A program made the translations under genes and the position numbers. From assembly GCF_036812735.1 (NCBI RefSeq), contig NZ_CP117523.1, positions 2,790,001 to 2,854,000 of the forward strand: a stretch of 64,000 bases of DNA, read 5' to 3'. The stretch is from Terrisporobacter glycolicus ATCC 14880 = DSM 1288. Lineage in GTDB: Bacteria; Bacillota; Clostridia; Peptostreptococcales; Peptostreptococcaceae. This document shows, in pieces, positions 34,349 to 43,954 of the stretch. The notes beneath the pieces are model-generated. The model had not been told where the DNA came from. It worked only from the letters and a program-made list of their open reading frames with translations, and made no database searches. Position 1 is the stretch's first letter. The number at the start of each line of letters is the position of its first letter.

Positions 34349-34861
34349 TTAATTTGCTATTATTATTCCTATCAGTAACAATGATACTATTAACATCATT
34401 ATAAAACTACAAATAGCAATTATTTTTTTTACCTTTTCTTCATCTTTGAATGACATAACAAACATTTTGTAAAAATATATACCTATTACTCCACCAATAG
34501 TATTAGTAATTACATCTGTAATATCTGTGGCCCCTATCCCAAATATATATTGGCAAGATTCAAATACAAGGCTTATTATTAGTATGCTTAATATATTTTT
34601 AATGGTTTTATTATTTAAAAATATACTTATATAAATACCTAAGGGTATAAATAGTATTATATTTCCAAATAAATCTAATTTATTATAATTTCCTTGAATT
34701 ATATCATTAAAAGGTATTAGACTTATTGTACGTGAACAATATCTTTCGCTACTAAATACTTCAATAGGTGACACATATTTGAAAAGAATATTCCATAATA
34801 GAAATCCTGTATAAAATACAAATGATGTAATTAATAATATTTTGATTGTTTTGTTCTTCAT
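34349..34861 (-). CDS. VanZ family membrane protein
   Basis: A 170-residue protein with about five membrane segments. The VanZ pattern includes LIPFNDIIQGNYNKLDLFGNIILFIPLGIYI in parts (IPFNDI, NIILFIPLG) and FESCQYIFGIGATDITDVITNTIGG in parts (ESCQYIF, DITDVITN). VanZ proteins give low-level teicoplanin or lipoglycopeptide resistance in some enterococci; the mechanism is unclear. It lies 32 bp after an ABC permease gene on the same strand, probably in the same operon. Confidence 0.92.
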   Translation of the reverse strand: MKNKTIKILLITSFVFYTGFLLWNILFKYVSPIEVFSSERYCSRTISLIPFNDIIQGNYNKLDLFGNIILFIPLGIYISIFLNNKTIKNILSILIISLVFESCQYIFGIGATDITDVITNTIGGVIGIYFYKMFVMSFKDEEKVKKIIAICSFIMMLIVSLLLIGIIIAN

Positions 34862-34893
34862 TTCAAATCCCCACTTTTCTAGTAAGTAAAAAA

Positions 34894-37491
34894 TTATATA
34901 CTTTCTTGTCTGATATTTTCAATTATATTTTCTTTATTTATTTTCTTCATAGGTATATATGATGAAATAAATGTAATTACAAAAATACCTATGATAGATA
35001 TAATTATAGCGCTCCATGGAAGTACTAATCCAAGCTGAATAACATCACCTAAAATAACATTCATAAGCATAACTAGACCTATTCCTAAAGGAATACCATA
35101 AATAAGAGCTAATGCACCATACAGTAAGCTCTCTAAGTATATCATCTTGTTAAAACCTCCAGGTGTAACTCCTATGGATTTAATTATAGACAATTCTCGT
35201 TTTCTTAAATTTATATTTGTGCTAATTGTATTTACTATATTAGTTATACTTACTAAAGAAATTACTGTAACAAATCCATATACAAAGATTTGCATTACTA
35301 TAAGTGTATCTTCCATTTCTTTTACTTCTTCCATTTTATCAGTTACATCATATCCATATTTGTTTGCAATATCTTTTACTGCATTTCGTGTACTTTCTTC
35401 TTTATTTGTAGAGATATACATACTATTACTACTTGGGGTAAATCCAAGTTTTTCTCCTACTTCTTCATATGTTATAAAATCTAATCCCATATAATTATAT
35501 GATGCACTACCTATTGGTATATCATCAGTTATAGCCATAATTTTGAAATTAATTTCTTTTTTTATTTCCTTATCTTCATCATATTCTGAAGTATAACCTG
35601 TAACAGTATCTCCAACTTTATAATCTGTTAAGTTTAATTCATACTTTTTACCAGGCTCTTCGAAGTAACTTTTTCTTACAAGTATTACTCCTTTTTCTTT
35701 TATCGCCTCTTTCTTATCAAAACTACCTTCTTCAAGATTTATTTTACTAATTTCAAAATCCCCAGGCATCTTTGTCATACAATTTTGCATATTATATACA
35801 GTTTTATTATTTAATTTTTCTGTTGTAAAATACTCATCTATTATATCTTTACTATCTTTACTAATTTTATTTTTGGGTACATAAATACCCATTCCATAAT
35901 CATTAGCTGCAGCAATTCTTTCAACACCATCTATACTTTTTAATTCTTCTAATGAATTTTTATCCATAGTTCTATTTGAAGATAAATACAAATCATAATT
36001 TACTTGTCCAAACTGTATTTTATTAGCATTAATAAATAAAGTCATAAACCCACTAAAAGATATAAATATAACCACACTTATAATAAGAGAAAATAAAGTT
36101 ATCCTAAATTTCTTTTTATTTCTTCTTAAGTTTTTATACGCAAGGACTCCTTCTGCTTTAAATAAATTTCTTACTATTTTTGAATCCTTTACTTTTCCTA
36201 TTTTTAAATTACTACTATTTTTTATAGCTTCAAGTGGTGATATTTTTGATGCTTGTCTTGCTGGCAATATGGCTGATATTAATATTGTTATTATTACTAT
36301 TACTGCACTTAATATAATAACAGTTGGACTATATACCACCCTTAGCCCTAGATCTCCTATCATAGAACTTCCATAAAATTTTCCTATTATTTTAAATACC
36401 ATATCTATAGCAAAGGTCCCTGCCAATAATCCTATAGGTATACCTATAATACTCACTATAAAAGCTTCTGTTAATACAAGTTTTGTAGTTTGTATTTTTG
36501 TAGCTCCTATGGAATTTAATATTCCAAATTGTTTCTTACGTTCACTAATAGATATGGAAAATGCATTATACACTGTTGCTATAGTACAAATAATTACTAA
36601 AGATGTAACTAATATTATAATCTTATCAATAGATCCATTAATATTGTCATAAGCACTGGCACTTTGTAATCTTAATAAATGTTCATTAAAGCTTAAATTT
36701 TCGTAATATACTCCACTTTCATTATTATAATAAGAAGAATCTTCTTCTCCATTTACATTTTTAACTTTTAAACCTAAATTCTTAGCAATAATTGGAGCTA
36801 TATCATAAATTTCTTTTGGGTTGTTGGCTCTAATCGATACATTAATCCCATTTTTACTTGTAATATTATTTATATCCAAATAAGTTATACCTGTTGTTAC
36901 TTGTTTTCCTACTTCAAATCCAGGTTTATTTATTATACCTACAATTTTGTACTCTTCTTTTCTAGTATCAACAAGTTTTTCGTCATCACTTACCCAATAA
37001 CCTGTTAAATTCTCACCATCTTTAGTTACTCTTTTTCCCACGTTAAGAGTAATTGTATCTCCAATTTTCTTTTCTCTAAGTATTCTTGAATCTTCACTAA
37101 TTACTATTTCTTTATTATTTGTTGGCATCTTACCTTCTTTCAAAGATATTTGAAATCCATCAAAAGCACCTTTATCGTAAGACTTTAAGCCTAATAAATC
37201 ATTTTCATCGCTATACTTTCCAAAATCTAAGTTTTCACTATAAGCATATTTAGAAATTCCTGCACTTTTAGTTATTTTACTTAAATCATTCTTTTGTATA
37301 TCATAAAATGTGGCATGGAAATCTCCATCTCTTTCCACAGTTTTTCTAACTTGATAATCCATAAAACTGTTATAAATATTTCCTATACCACAAATTAATG
37401 CAGTAGATAATATAATTCCTATAATTGTAACAATTGTTCTTTTTTTATTTTCTTTCAAATATCTAAATGTAAGAGATGTATATAAATTCAT
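34894..37491 (-). CDS. FtsX-type ABC transporter permease, 865 aa
   Basis: A large MacB/FtsX-family permease. There is an N-terminal membrane helix (about 17-38), an extracytoplasmic region, a first FtsX block of helices (about 290-415), a second helix and extracytoplasmic region, and a final FtsX block (about 745-855). The ISERKKQFGILNSIGATKIQ and LRKRELSIIKSIGVTPGGF segments are the paired FtsX motifs. Such permeases in clostridia export or sense antimicrobial peptides or lipids. It begins 1 bp after its ATPase gene. It is larger than classical BceB. Confidence 0.93.
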   Translation of the reverse strand: MNLYTSLTFRYLKENKKRTIVTIIGIILSTALICGIGNIYNSFMDYQVRKTVERDGDFHATFYDIQKNDLSKITKSAGISKYAYSENLDFGKYSDENDLLGLKSYDKGAFDGFQISLKEGKMPTNNKEIVISEDSRILREKKIGDTITLNVGKRVTKDGENLTGYWVSDDEKLVDTRKEEYKIVGIINKPGFEVGKQVTTGITYLDINNITSKNGINVSIRANNPKEIYDIAPIIAKNLGLKVKNVNGEEDSSYYNNESGVYYENLSFNEHLLRLQSASAYDNINGSIDKIIILVTSLVIICTIATVYNAFSISISERKKQFGILNSIGATKIQTTKLVLTEAFIVSIIGIPIGLLAGTFAIDMVFKIIGKFYGSSMIGDLGLRVVYSPTVIILSAVIVIITILISAILPARQASKISPLEAIKNSSNLKIGKVKDSKIVRNLFKAEGVLAYKNLRRNKKKFRITLFSLIISVVIFISFSGFMTLFINANKIQFGQVNYDLYLSSNRTMDKNSLEELKSIDGVERIAAANDYGMGIYVPKNKISKDSKDIIDEYFTTEKLNNKTVYNMQNCMTKMPGDFEISKINLEEGSFDKKEAIKEKGVILVRKSYFEEPGKKYELNLTDYKVGDTVTGYTSEYDEDKEIKKEINFKIMAITDDIPIGSASYNYMGLDFITYEEVGEKLGFTPSSNSMYISTNKEESTRNAVKDIANKYGYDVTDKMEEVKEMEDTLIVMQIFVYGFVTVISLVSITNIVNTISTNINLRKRELSIIKSIGVTPGGFNKMIYLESLLYGALALIYGIPLGIGLVMLMNVILGDVIQLGLVLPWSAIIISIIGIFVITFISSYIPMKKINKENIIENIRQESI

Positions 37492-38169
37492 TTATATCAC
37501 CTCATCACTTTTTATTGTTCCGTCTTCTATAGTTATAACTCTATCTGCTTGAAGAGCTATATTAGGGTCGTGAGTTATCATAACTAATGTTTGTTTATAT
37601 TTTTTTACTGATAACTTTAATAACTCTATAACTTCTTTTGAGTTTTTACTATCTAAATTTCCTGTTGGCTCATCTGCTAAAACTATGGCAGGTCTATTTA
37701 CCAAAGCCCTACCTATGGAAGTTCTTTGCTGTTGACCACCACTTAGCTCATTAGGGAGATGATGTTCCCTTTCTTTTAACCCTAAAGTTTTTAATAAATC
37801 CTCTAGATACTCTTTTTCTATTTTTCTATTATCTAGTTCTGCTGGAAGAAGTATATTTTCTTTAACAGAAAGTACTGGTATCAAGTTATAAAACTGGTAT
37901 ATTAGCCCCACATTTCTTCTTCTAAATATGGATAAATCTTTTTCTTTTAAATTGTATATATCTACATCATTTATATAAACATTGCCTTCACTTGGCTTGT
38001 CCACACCTCCTATTAGATGTAATAAAGTACTTTTACCACTTCCACTAGGACCAACTATGGCAACAAACTCACCTTTATTTATTGATAAGTTTATATTTTT
38101 TAAAGCATCTACTTTAGCTTCATTTTTACCATAGGTCTTGCACAAATTTTCAATTTTTAAAATTTCCAT
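37492..38169 (-). CDS. ABC transporter ATP-binding protein (MacB/LolD type)
   Basis: A 225-residue ATPase with Walker A VGPSGSGKSTL, Q-loop region, signature LSGGQQQRTSIGRAL, Walker B AIVLADEPTGNLD, and the H-loop MITHDPNIA. The start at 38169 (MEILKIENL) is preceded by GGAGGG; the earlier in-frame ATG overlaps that site. It forms a pair with the downstream permease. The kinase/regulator pair upstream on the same strand probably controls it. Confidence 0.96.
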   Translation of the reverse strand: MEILKIENLCKTYGKNEAKVDALKNINLSINKGEFVAIVGPSGSGKSTLLHLIGGVDKPSEGNVYINDVDIYNLKEKDLSIFRRRNVGLIYQFYNLIPVLSVKENILLPAELDNRKIEKEYLEDLLKTLGLKEREHHLPNELSGGQQQRTSIGRALVNRPAIVLADEPTGNLDSKNSKEVIELLKLSVKKYKQTLVMITHDPNIALQADRVITIEDGTIKSDEVI

Positions 38170-38238
38170 ATTACCCTCCATAATTTTTCACTAACTTTTG
38201 TAAGTTTTAATTTATATTTTCATTGTAGGTTTTTATAC

Positions 38239-38258
38239 TTACATCTAGGTGAATGTAA
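38239..38258. promoter_or_regulatory. Dyad TTACAT-N8-ATGTAA between kinase and ABC genes
   Basis: A 6-bp-arm inverted repeat lies about 70 bp upstream of the ATPase start and just after the kinase stop. Its place suggests a binding site for the adjacent response regulator at an internal promoter. Short arms in AT-rich DNA make chance possible. Confidence 0.35.
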
Positions 38259-38267
38259 AATTACAAA

Positions 38268-39506
38268 TTAGTCATCATAAGCTTTATGAAAAATTATATG
38301 AAACTCAGTTCCTTCATTTTTTTCACTGTTTACGTAAATATCCCCATTTTGACTTTCTATAATAGACTTAGACATGGCAAGACCTATACCCACACTATCT
38401 TCCTTTGAAGTTTTTCCTTTATAAAATCTTTTGAAAATATGAGGCAAGTCTTTTTTGTCTATTCCTTCTCCGCTATCTTTTATTACAATTTCACAGTATA
38501 GAGGGTTTTGATCATACCTAATATTTATTTTTCCTCCTTTTGGAGTATGTTCTATACAATTTTTTATTATGTTTACAAAAGCTTCACTAGACCAATTTAT
38601 ATCACCAATATAACTTGTGTTTTCATCTCCGCTGATACTTAGTTCTATGTTTTTAATTTCCATAGGAATTAAACTTGGAGCAACTGATCTTTTAATTAAT
38701 TCATTGATTCTAACTTCTTTTTTCTCAAAGTCTATTACTTTGGCTTCAACTTTTGAAAGTTTTAACATGCTTTTTACTAGCCATTCCATTCGATTTAGTT
38801 GAGATTTTATTTTATCTAAAAATTCTATTTTTGTTTCTTTTGGTAAATCTTCATACATTAAATCATTTAAGATTACTAACGATGTCATAGGTGTCTTTAA
38901 CTGATGAGATATATCCGAAATAGTGTTATTTAAAAATATTTTTTCATTATTTAAAAGCTCTACTTTTTCTTTTAATATATTAGTCATTTTTATTAATTCC
39001 GTTTTTAAAAGACCTATTTGACCATCTTGATTTCTATTTTTCATTTCAAATCTTCGACCTTCAGAGCAATTATAAACATAATCTGTCATGTCTTTTATAT
39101 CTTCATAAATTTTTTTAAAATAGCTTAAAGCTAGAATAATAAATAAAATTAAGATAATACATAAAAATACCCAATTAATATTAAAAATGTATCTTATACT
39201 TTCATTTATAATAGGTTCATTTTTCAAACTTATATTACTATTATAATTATATTTGCTTAGTACTTCTTTACCTAGTTCTACATTGTCTTTAGAATTTCCT
39301 TGCGTAACTATATCTATAATATCTTCTTCCAACTCAGGTTTTTTAGATAAAATATTTCCTATAATTGCTTGATTATTTTCAACTACTTTTTCTTTTATGA
39401 TTTTTAAATTAATTAATGTTACGCCACCGCACATAACAATAGCAACAAGAAATAAAACACTAAATCGCCTTATAAAACTTTTCATCTCCACATTGTATCT
39501 AATCAT
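38268..39506 (-). CDS. Two-component sensor histidine kinase
   Basis: A 412-residue kinase with two membrane helices (near residues 13-30 and about 106-128 of the longer frame), between which is an extracytoplasmic sensor domain of about 75 residues. The H-box is NTISDISHQLKTPMTSL, followed by the catalytic domain with the N-box, DSGEGIDKKDL and GIGLAMSKSII. It resembles kinases paired with peptide-responsive ABC transporters. The start at 39506 overlaps the stop of the response regulator gene by 8 bp; an upstream GTG is possible. Confidence 0.93.
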   Translation of the reverse strand: MIRYNVEMKSFIRRFSVLFLVAIVMCGGVTLINLKIIKEKVVENNQAIIGNILSKKPELEEDIIDIVTQGNSKDNVELGKEVLSKYNYNSNISLKNEPIINESIRYIFNINWVFLCIILILFIILALSYFKKIYEDIKDMTDYVYNCSEGRRFEMKNRNQDGQIGLLKTELIKMTNILKEKVELLNNEKIFLNNTISDISHQLKTPMTSLVILNDLMYEDLPKETKIEFLDKIKSQLNRMEWLVKSMLKLSKVEAKVIDFEKKEVRINELIKRSVAPSLIPMEIKNIELSISGDENTSYIGDINWSSEAFVNIIKNCIEHTPKGGKINIRYDQNPLYCEIVIKDSGEGIDKKDLPHIFKRFYKGKTSKEDSVGIGLAMSKSIIESQNGDIYVNSEKNEGTEFHIIFHKAYDD

Positions 39507-40194
39507 TAACTTCACTTCCACTCCACTTGTATCCCATACCTCTAACTGTAATTATTAACTTTGGATTACTTGAATCATCTTCAATTTTTTCCCTAAGGCG
39601 TTTTATATAAACAGTTAAAGTGTTATCATTGATAAAGTCATAAGTTACATCCCATAATTTCTCTAATATTTGATTTCTGCTTAAAATTATATTTTCATTT
39701 TGAATTAAAATTAATAATAACTTATACTCAGCAGAAGTTAAAAATACTTCTTCACTACCTTTATAAACCCTTGCTTCTAAAGTATGAATACTCAGGTCTC
39801 CATATTTTAAAATTTTCTTACCCTTATCTTCTCCTTGATTTCTCCTAATTACTGCCTTTATTCTAGATATAAGCTCTCTTACTCTAAAAGGCTTTGTCAT
39901 ATAATCATCTCCTCCAATATCAAGTCCCATAACTATATTCACCTCGTCATCACATGCTGTTAAAAATATTATAGGTATATCTTTTATTTCTCTTATTTCT
40001 TTACAAAAATCATAACCATTACCATCTGGCAACATTACGTCTAAAAGAATTATGTCATAAGATTTTTCGTTTATCTTAAGTCTGGCACTTTCTAAATCTT
40101 TGCATATATCTATTTTAAAACCTTCTTGTTCTAGAGCATATTTCACTCCAAAAGCTATTGTAGAGTCGTCCTCTACCATAAGAATCTTTATCAT
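39499..40194 (-). CDS. OmpR-family response regulator
   Basis: A 231-residue regulator with a receiver domain (ILMVEDDSTIAFG, phospho-acceptor Asp in DIILLDVMLPDGNG, Lys in YMTKPF) and an OmpR-type winged helix (TLTVYIKRLREKIEDD). The ATG at 40194 follows GGAGG; the longer frame to 40218 overlaps this site. It is the first gene of a regulator-kinase-ATPase-permease-VanZ cluster on the minus strand. Confidence 0.95.
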   Translation of the reverse strand: MIKILMVEDDSTIAFGVKYALEQEGFKIDICKDLESARLKINEKSYDIILLDVMLPDGNGYDFCKEIREIKDIPIIFLTACDDEVNIVMGLDIGGDDYMTKPFRVRELISRIKAVIRRNQGEDKGKKILKYGDLSIHTLEARVYKGSEEVFLTSAEYKLLLILIQNENIILSRNQILEKLWDVTYDFINDNTLTVYIKRLREKIEDDSSNPKLIITVRGMGYKWSGSEVND

Positions 40195-40287
40195 AATAAC
40201 CTCCAATTTTTTCATCATTTATAATTATTATACAATAAGTTAAAAAATATAATAAGGTAGCTTAATATGATATTCTAGTAATAATAT

Positions 40288-40338
40288 AAAAAGAGTACTC
40301 ATAAATTATTTTTGTATAAATTCATAAATACTCTTTTT
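40288..40338 (-). terminator. Intrinsic terminator of the second kinase gene
   Basis: A 10-bp outer stem (40288-40297 with 40329-40338) with further partial pairing inside and flanking A/T runs, just after the stop of the kinase ending at 40349. Confidence 0.6.
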
Positions 40339-40348
40339 CTTAATTTTA

Positions 40349-41770
40349 TTATTTAGGTAATGTTATTATAAACTCTGTACCTTTGTTCATTTCACTCTTT
40401 ACATATATTTGTCCATTATGAGCATCAACTATGCTTTTTACTATTGATAAACCTATTCCTATACCTCCAGTTTCTTTATCCCTTGATTTATCCACTCTGT
40501 AAAATCTTTCAAAAATAAATTTAATATCATTTTGTGGAATTCCAATCCCATTGTCTTCAATAGATATAACAACATTATCATCATCTTCATATGCTTTTAT
40601 ATATATTTCACCACGAACATTTGTATATTTAATAGCATTAGATAATAAGTTTGATAACACTTGCGAAAACTGTTCTTTATCAATATTTATATATATTTCT
40701 TTCAAATCATAGGTTATATTAATATTTTTTGACAAAGCGTCTCCTTCATAGTTGTAAATGAAATGTTGTATAAATTCTTTTAAATTAACTTGGATCTTAT
40801 TCACAAGGTTGTTTTCCCTATCGTATTTTGACAATAATCTAAGCTGTCCTACTAAGTTACTAAGTCTTAGTGTTTCTTCTCTTATACTATTAAGCCTCTC
40901 TGGTGTAGCTTCCCATATACCATCTATCATACAGTCTAAATGGCCTTGAATATTTGTTAAAGGTGTTCTCAACTCATGAGCTACATCTGTTGTTATTCTT
41001 TTTCTAAGCAGTTCTTGTTCATTTAGCTTGTAAGATAATTTATTAATTGATTGAATCAATTCTTTTACTTCTTTTATCTTGCTATTATATTCTACTTTAT
41101 CATTGTATTTCCCATCGCTCATATTTTTAGCTTTATAAGATACATTTTCTATAGAACTTGAAATTGACTTTGATATAATTAAGGAAATTAGTAGTGCACT
41201 TCCTATGGATATAAGACTTATTACTTTCATAAAACTATTTATTATATTCAAAAACATAATATCATTTTCCATGTAATACAATGACTCATAGTATGAAATT
41301 TGTGCATAACCTACTTTATTATTATTTTCATTATATATGGCAACTTTGTATTCTTCTAATTTAGGTGTCCAGTTTTCCTCTATACTTTCCATATTTTTTC
41401 TTATGTTATTTAATATTTCATTTGACTCACTTTTTTCATCTTCTAGTATTCCATATATTAACTGGTTGTTTTTATCATAAACTTCCAATACTACGCCTTT
41501 TTCTATGGAATCTTCTGCCAACCTTTTTATTAAATGTGTATTCCATGTTTTATCTTTATATATATTATTTAAATCAAAATTTATTAAGTGGTTTACCTCT
41601 GACTTATTGCTATCATCCACATATTTTCCAAACTCTGATTCAAAAGCTTTTGTTACAAATATTGTTATTGATAATATTGTTAATGCTATTATTGTTAAGA
41701 AAGATATTGTTATTATATTCCTAAGGGATATACTTTTATTTTTTAAGTCCAAATTTATATCCAATTCCAT
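40349..41770 (-). CDS. HAMP-containing sensor histidine kinase
   Basis: A 473-residue kinase. Membrane helices are at about residues 19-40 and 180-200, with an extracytoplasmic sensor domain between. A HAMP linker follows, then H-box TTDVAHELRTPLTNI, N-box, DNGIGIPQNDI and GGIGIGLSIVKS. It overlaps the end of the response regulator gene by 35 bp, an unusually long overlap. No other ribosome-binding site was found, so the exact start is uncertain. The signal is unknown. Confidence 0.93.
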   Translation of the reverse strand: MELDINLDLKNKSISLRNIITISFLTIIALTILSITIFVTKAFESEFGKYVDDSNKSEVNHLINFDLNNIYKDKTWNTHLIKRLAEDSIEKGVVLEVYDKNNQLIYGILEDEKSESNEILNNIRKNMESIEENWTPKLEEYKVAIYNENNNKVGYAQISYYESLYYMENDIMFLNIINSFMKVISLISIGSALLISLIISKSISSSIENVSYKAKNMSDGKYNDKVEYNSKIKEVKELIQSINKLSYKLNEQELLRKRITTDVAHELRTPLTNIQGHLDCMIDGIWEATPERLNSIREETLRLSNLVGQLRLLSKYDRENNLVNKIQVNLKEFIQHFIYNYEGDALSKNINITYDLKEIYINIDKEQFSQVLSNLLSNAIKYTNVRGEIYIKAYEDDDNVVISIEDNGIGIPQNDIKFIFERFYRVDKSRDKETGGIGIGLSIVKSIVDAHNGQIYVKSEMNKGTEFIITLPK

Positions 41771-42419
41771 AAACTGTTTGTATTATTTTACAGTTTTTAG
41801 GGTTTTCTTCTATTTTTTGTCTTAGGTTTTTTATATGGCTATCAATAGCACGATCATCTTTTTCATAATATCCTTCTTCTAGTTGCTCTAATATCTCAAC
41901 TCTTGTAAATACTTTTTGTGGATTTGAAATTAGCATTAATAATATTTTATATTCTGTGTTAGTAAGTGAAACTAGTTTATTTCTTATTCTAACTTCATAG
42001 GACAAAATATTTATTTCAATTTCATTCCCAAATTTTATAATATTATTATCAATTAATTTATTATTTCTTTTTAAAATAGCTTTTACTCTAAGTACTAACT
42101 CTCTCACATTAAATGGTTTACATAAGTAGTCATCACAACCCAAGGTAAATCCTTCTATTCTATCTTCGTCTTCAATTTTAGCTGTAAGCATTATTATAGG
42201 CGTTTCGGATTTTTTTCTAATACGCTTACATATTTCTTCTCCACTTATATCTGGTAACATTCTATCCAAAATAACCAAGTCATAATTAACATCTTCAAAG
42301 TTTTCAATTGCACTTTTTCCATTATAAGCAACTGTAACTTTATATCCTTCTCTATCCAAATAGGCTTTTACAAACTCACAAATTTTTGGTTCGTCATCTA
42401 CTACTAATATTTTAATCAT
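41736..42419 (-). CDS. OmpR-family response regulator
   Basis: A 227-residue regulator with receiver domain (ILVVDDEPKICEF, Asp in DLVILDRMLPDISG, Lys in YLCKPF) and OmpR-type winged helix (AIDSHIKNLRQKIEENP). A well-placed AGGAGAT precedes the ATG. It forms a two-gene unit with the HAMP kinase downstream. No obvious target gene is attached. Confidence 0.95.
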   Translation of the reverse strand: MIKILVVDDEPKICEFVKAYLDREGYKVTVAYNGKSAIENFEDVNYDLVILDRMLPDISGEEICKRIRKKSETPIIMLTAKIEDEDRIEGFTLGCDDYLCKPFNVRELVLRVKAILKRNNKLIDNNIIKFGNEIEINILSYEVRIRNKLVSLTNTEYKILLMLISNPQKVFTRVEILEQLEEGYYEKDDRAIDSHIKNLRQKIEENPKNCKIIQTVYGIGYKFGLKK

Positions 42420-42479
42420 GTAATATCTCCTATAAAATTTATATATTCTAGTATTTCTTTTAATTCTTTTTTATATTAT

Positions 42480-42505
42480 AAAAGACCTGTTATAACAGGC
42501 CTTTT
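42480..42505 (-). terminator. Intrinsic terminator of mgtE
   Basis: An 11-bp stem (42480-42490 with 42495-42505) around a 4-nt loop. One pair is a G-U wobble on the minus strand, which is the direction of mgtE. A T-rich run follows. Confidence 0.75.
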
Positions 42506-42514
42506 ATTGCATTT

Positions 42515-43849
42515 TTATATTCTAAGTAATAATTTAGCTAAAGTAAAGTATACCATAAGTGCAAAAGTGTCTACAATTGTAGTAATTAATGGACTAGCCA
42601 TAATTGCTGGATCAAATTTTAGTTTTTTAGCTATTATAGGTAATAAACCTCCTACTACTTTAGCAATTATAACTGTACAAAATAAACTTAAACATACTGT
42701 TAAAGATATAAATAAATCCGTTTTTTCTAAAAAATATATTCTAAGAAAGTTCACACTTGCTAAAACAGTTGCAACTATTAAACTTACCCTAAATTCTTTC
42801 AACATTACTTTTAAATAATCTTTCAACTCAATATCTCCAAGAGCTAATCCTCTTATTACTAAAGTTGAAGATTGTGAACCTGCATTACCACCTGTATCCA
42901 TCAACATAGGAATAAATGCAGCAAGAATTACTACTGATTGCAAAACATCATCAAACTTCTTTATTATGGAACCAGTAAATGTGGCAGATATCATTAGCAC
43001 TAATAGCCATATAACTCTATCTTTTGCCAAGTCTATTACTGGAGTTTTTAAATAAGACTCTTCATTTGGCTTTATAGCTGCCATCTTTTGAAAATCCTCT
43101 GTATTTTCTTTATCTACTATATCCATAATATCATCTACTGTTATAATACCAACTAATCTATCTTCTTTGTCCACCACAGGCATACATGTTAAGTCGTATT
43201 TCTTAAACTCTGAAGCTACAATCTCTTGATCTGCCATTGTATTTGTGCTTATAACATTTCTGTCCATTATGTTTTCTATAAAAGTCTTTTCATTATTTAA
43301 TATTAGTTCTTTTAAATGTAGTGTTCCTTTTAACTTTCTATTGTTATCAATTATAAAACAAGTATCCACATCTTCTTTGTTTAAAGTATCACGTCTAATA
43401 TGTTTTATAGCGTCTTTGACTGTCATGCTTTCTTTTAAGTCTAAAAATTCTATAGTCATAATGGAGCCTGCTGTATTTTCATCATATTTTAATAACTGAT
43501 TTATAAGTTCTCTTTTTTCTTTTGAAGTATTTTTTAATACTTTTTTTACCATATGTGAAGGTAGTTCTTCTATAATATCCACTGTATCATCTAAAAATAA
43601 TTTATCAACAATATCTTTTAATTCACTATCTGTTATAGACTGTATTATATATTCTTGCATATCCAATTCTAAATATGAAAATACTTCAACCGCTATATCT
43701 TTTGGCAGTATTCTAAAAGCTAATACTATTTCCTCATTTCTTAAATTTACCATATCCTTTGCTATATCTACTGAATTTAGGTCAGCAAAGTATTCGCTCA
43801 ACTCTAAAATTTTTCTTTTTTTAATTAAATTACTTACTACTTCTACCAT
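42515..43849 (-). CDS. mgtE: Magnesium transporter MgtE
   Basis: A 444-residue Mg2+ channel. There is an N-terminal acidic helical domain (about 1-130), two CBS domains (about 130-255), a plug helix and five membrane helices (about 280-440). The pore signature MDTGGNAGSQSSTLVIRGLALG is seen as DTGGNAGSQSS and IRGLALG. Mg2+ binding to the N and CBS domains closes the channel. A GGAGGG site precedes the ATG. Upstream lies a 23-codon leader ORF and a stable hairpin (separate entries). Confidence 0.96.
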   Translation of the reverse strand: MVEVVSNLIKKRKILELSEYFADLNSVDIAKDMVNLRNEEIVLAFRILPKDIAVEVFSYLELDMQEYIIQSITDSELKDIVDKLFLDDTVDIIEELPSHMVKKVLKNTSKEKRELINQLLKYDENTAGSIMTIEFLDLKESMTVKDAIKHIRRDTLNKEDVDTCFIIDNNRKLKGTLHLKELILNNEKTFIENIMDRNVISTNTMADQEIVASEFKKYDLTCMPVVDKEDRLVGIITVDDIMDIVDKENTEDFQKMAAIKPNEESYLKTPVIDLAKDRVIWLLVLMISATFTGSIIKKFDDVLQSVVILAAFIPMLMDTGGNAGSQSSTLVIRGLALGDIELKDYLKVMLKEFRVSLIVATVLASVNFLRIYFLEKTDLFISLTVCLSLFCTVIIAKVVGGLLPIIAKKLKFDPAIMASPLITTIVDTFALMVYFTLAKLLLRI

Positions 43850-43868
43850 AATAATCCCTCCATAACAA

Positions 43869-43913
43869 AGAGTTCATATTATCTATAAAAAAATTGTGAT
43901 AAATATGAACTCT
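43869..43913 (-). promoter_or_regulatory. Stable hairpin in mgtE leader
   Basis: A 15-bp stem with one bulged base (43869-43883 with 43898-43913) closes a 14-nt loop. On the minus strand its 5' arm covers the last codons of the leader ORF and its 3' arm ends 8 nt before the mgtE ribosome-binding site. Ribosome position on the leader ORF would therefore decide whether it forms. No M-box signature was seen. Confidence 0.55.
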
Positions 43914-43954
43914 TCTTCTTTTTTATTATTTTTCAAACTAGGATCACCGTCCAT
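43883..43954 (-). CDS. Candidate 23-aa leader peptide upstream of mgtE
   Basis: The ORF begins MDGDPSLKNNKKEEEF and ends in a hydrophobic stretch. A near-consensus ribosome-binding site (AAAGGATGTGAT) lies before the ATG. It ends 33 bp before mgtE. The start, Met-acidic-x-Asp-Pro, resembles the Mg2+-sensing leader peptide MgtL of enterobacteria (MEPDP), in which acidic and proline residues destabilise ribosomes at low Mg2+. The acidic run EEE falls at the hairpin's 5' arm. The ORF is seen; its regulatory role is inference. Confidence 0.5.
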   Translation of the reverse strand: MDGDPSLKNNKKEEEFIFITIFL

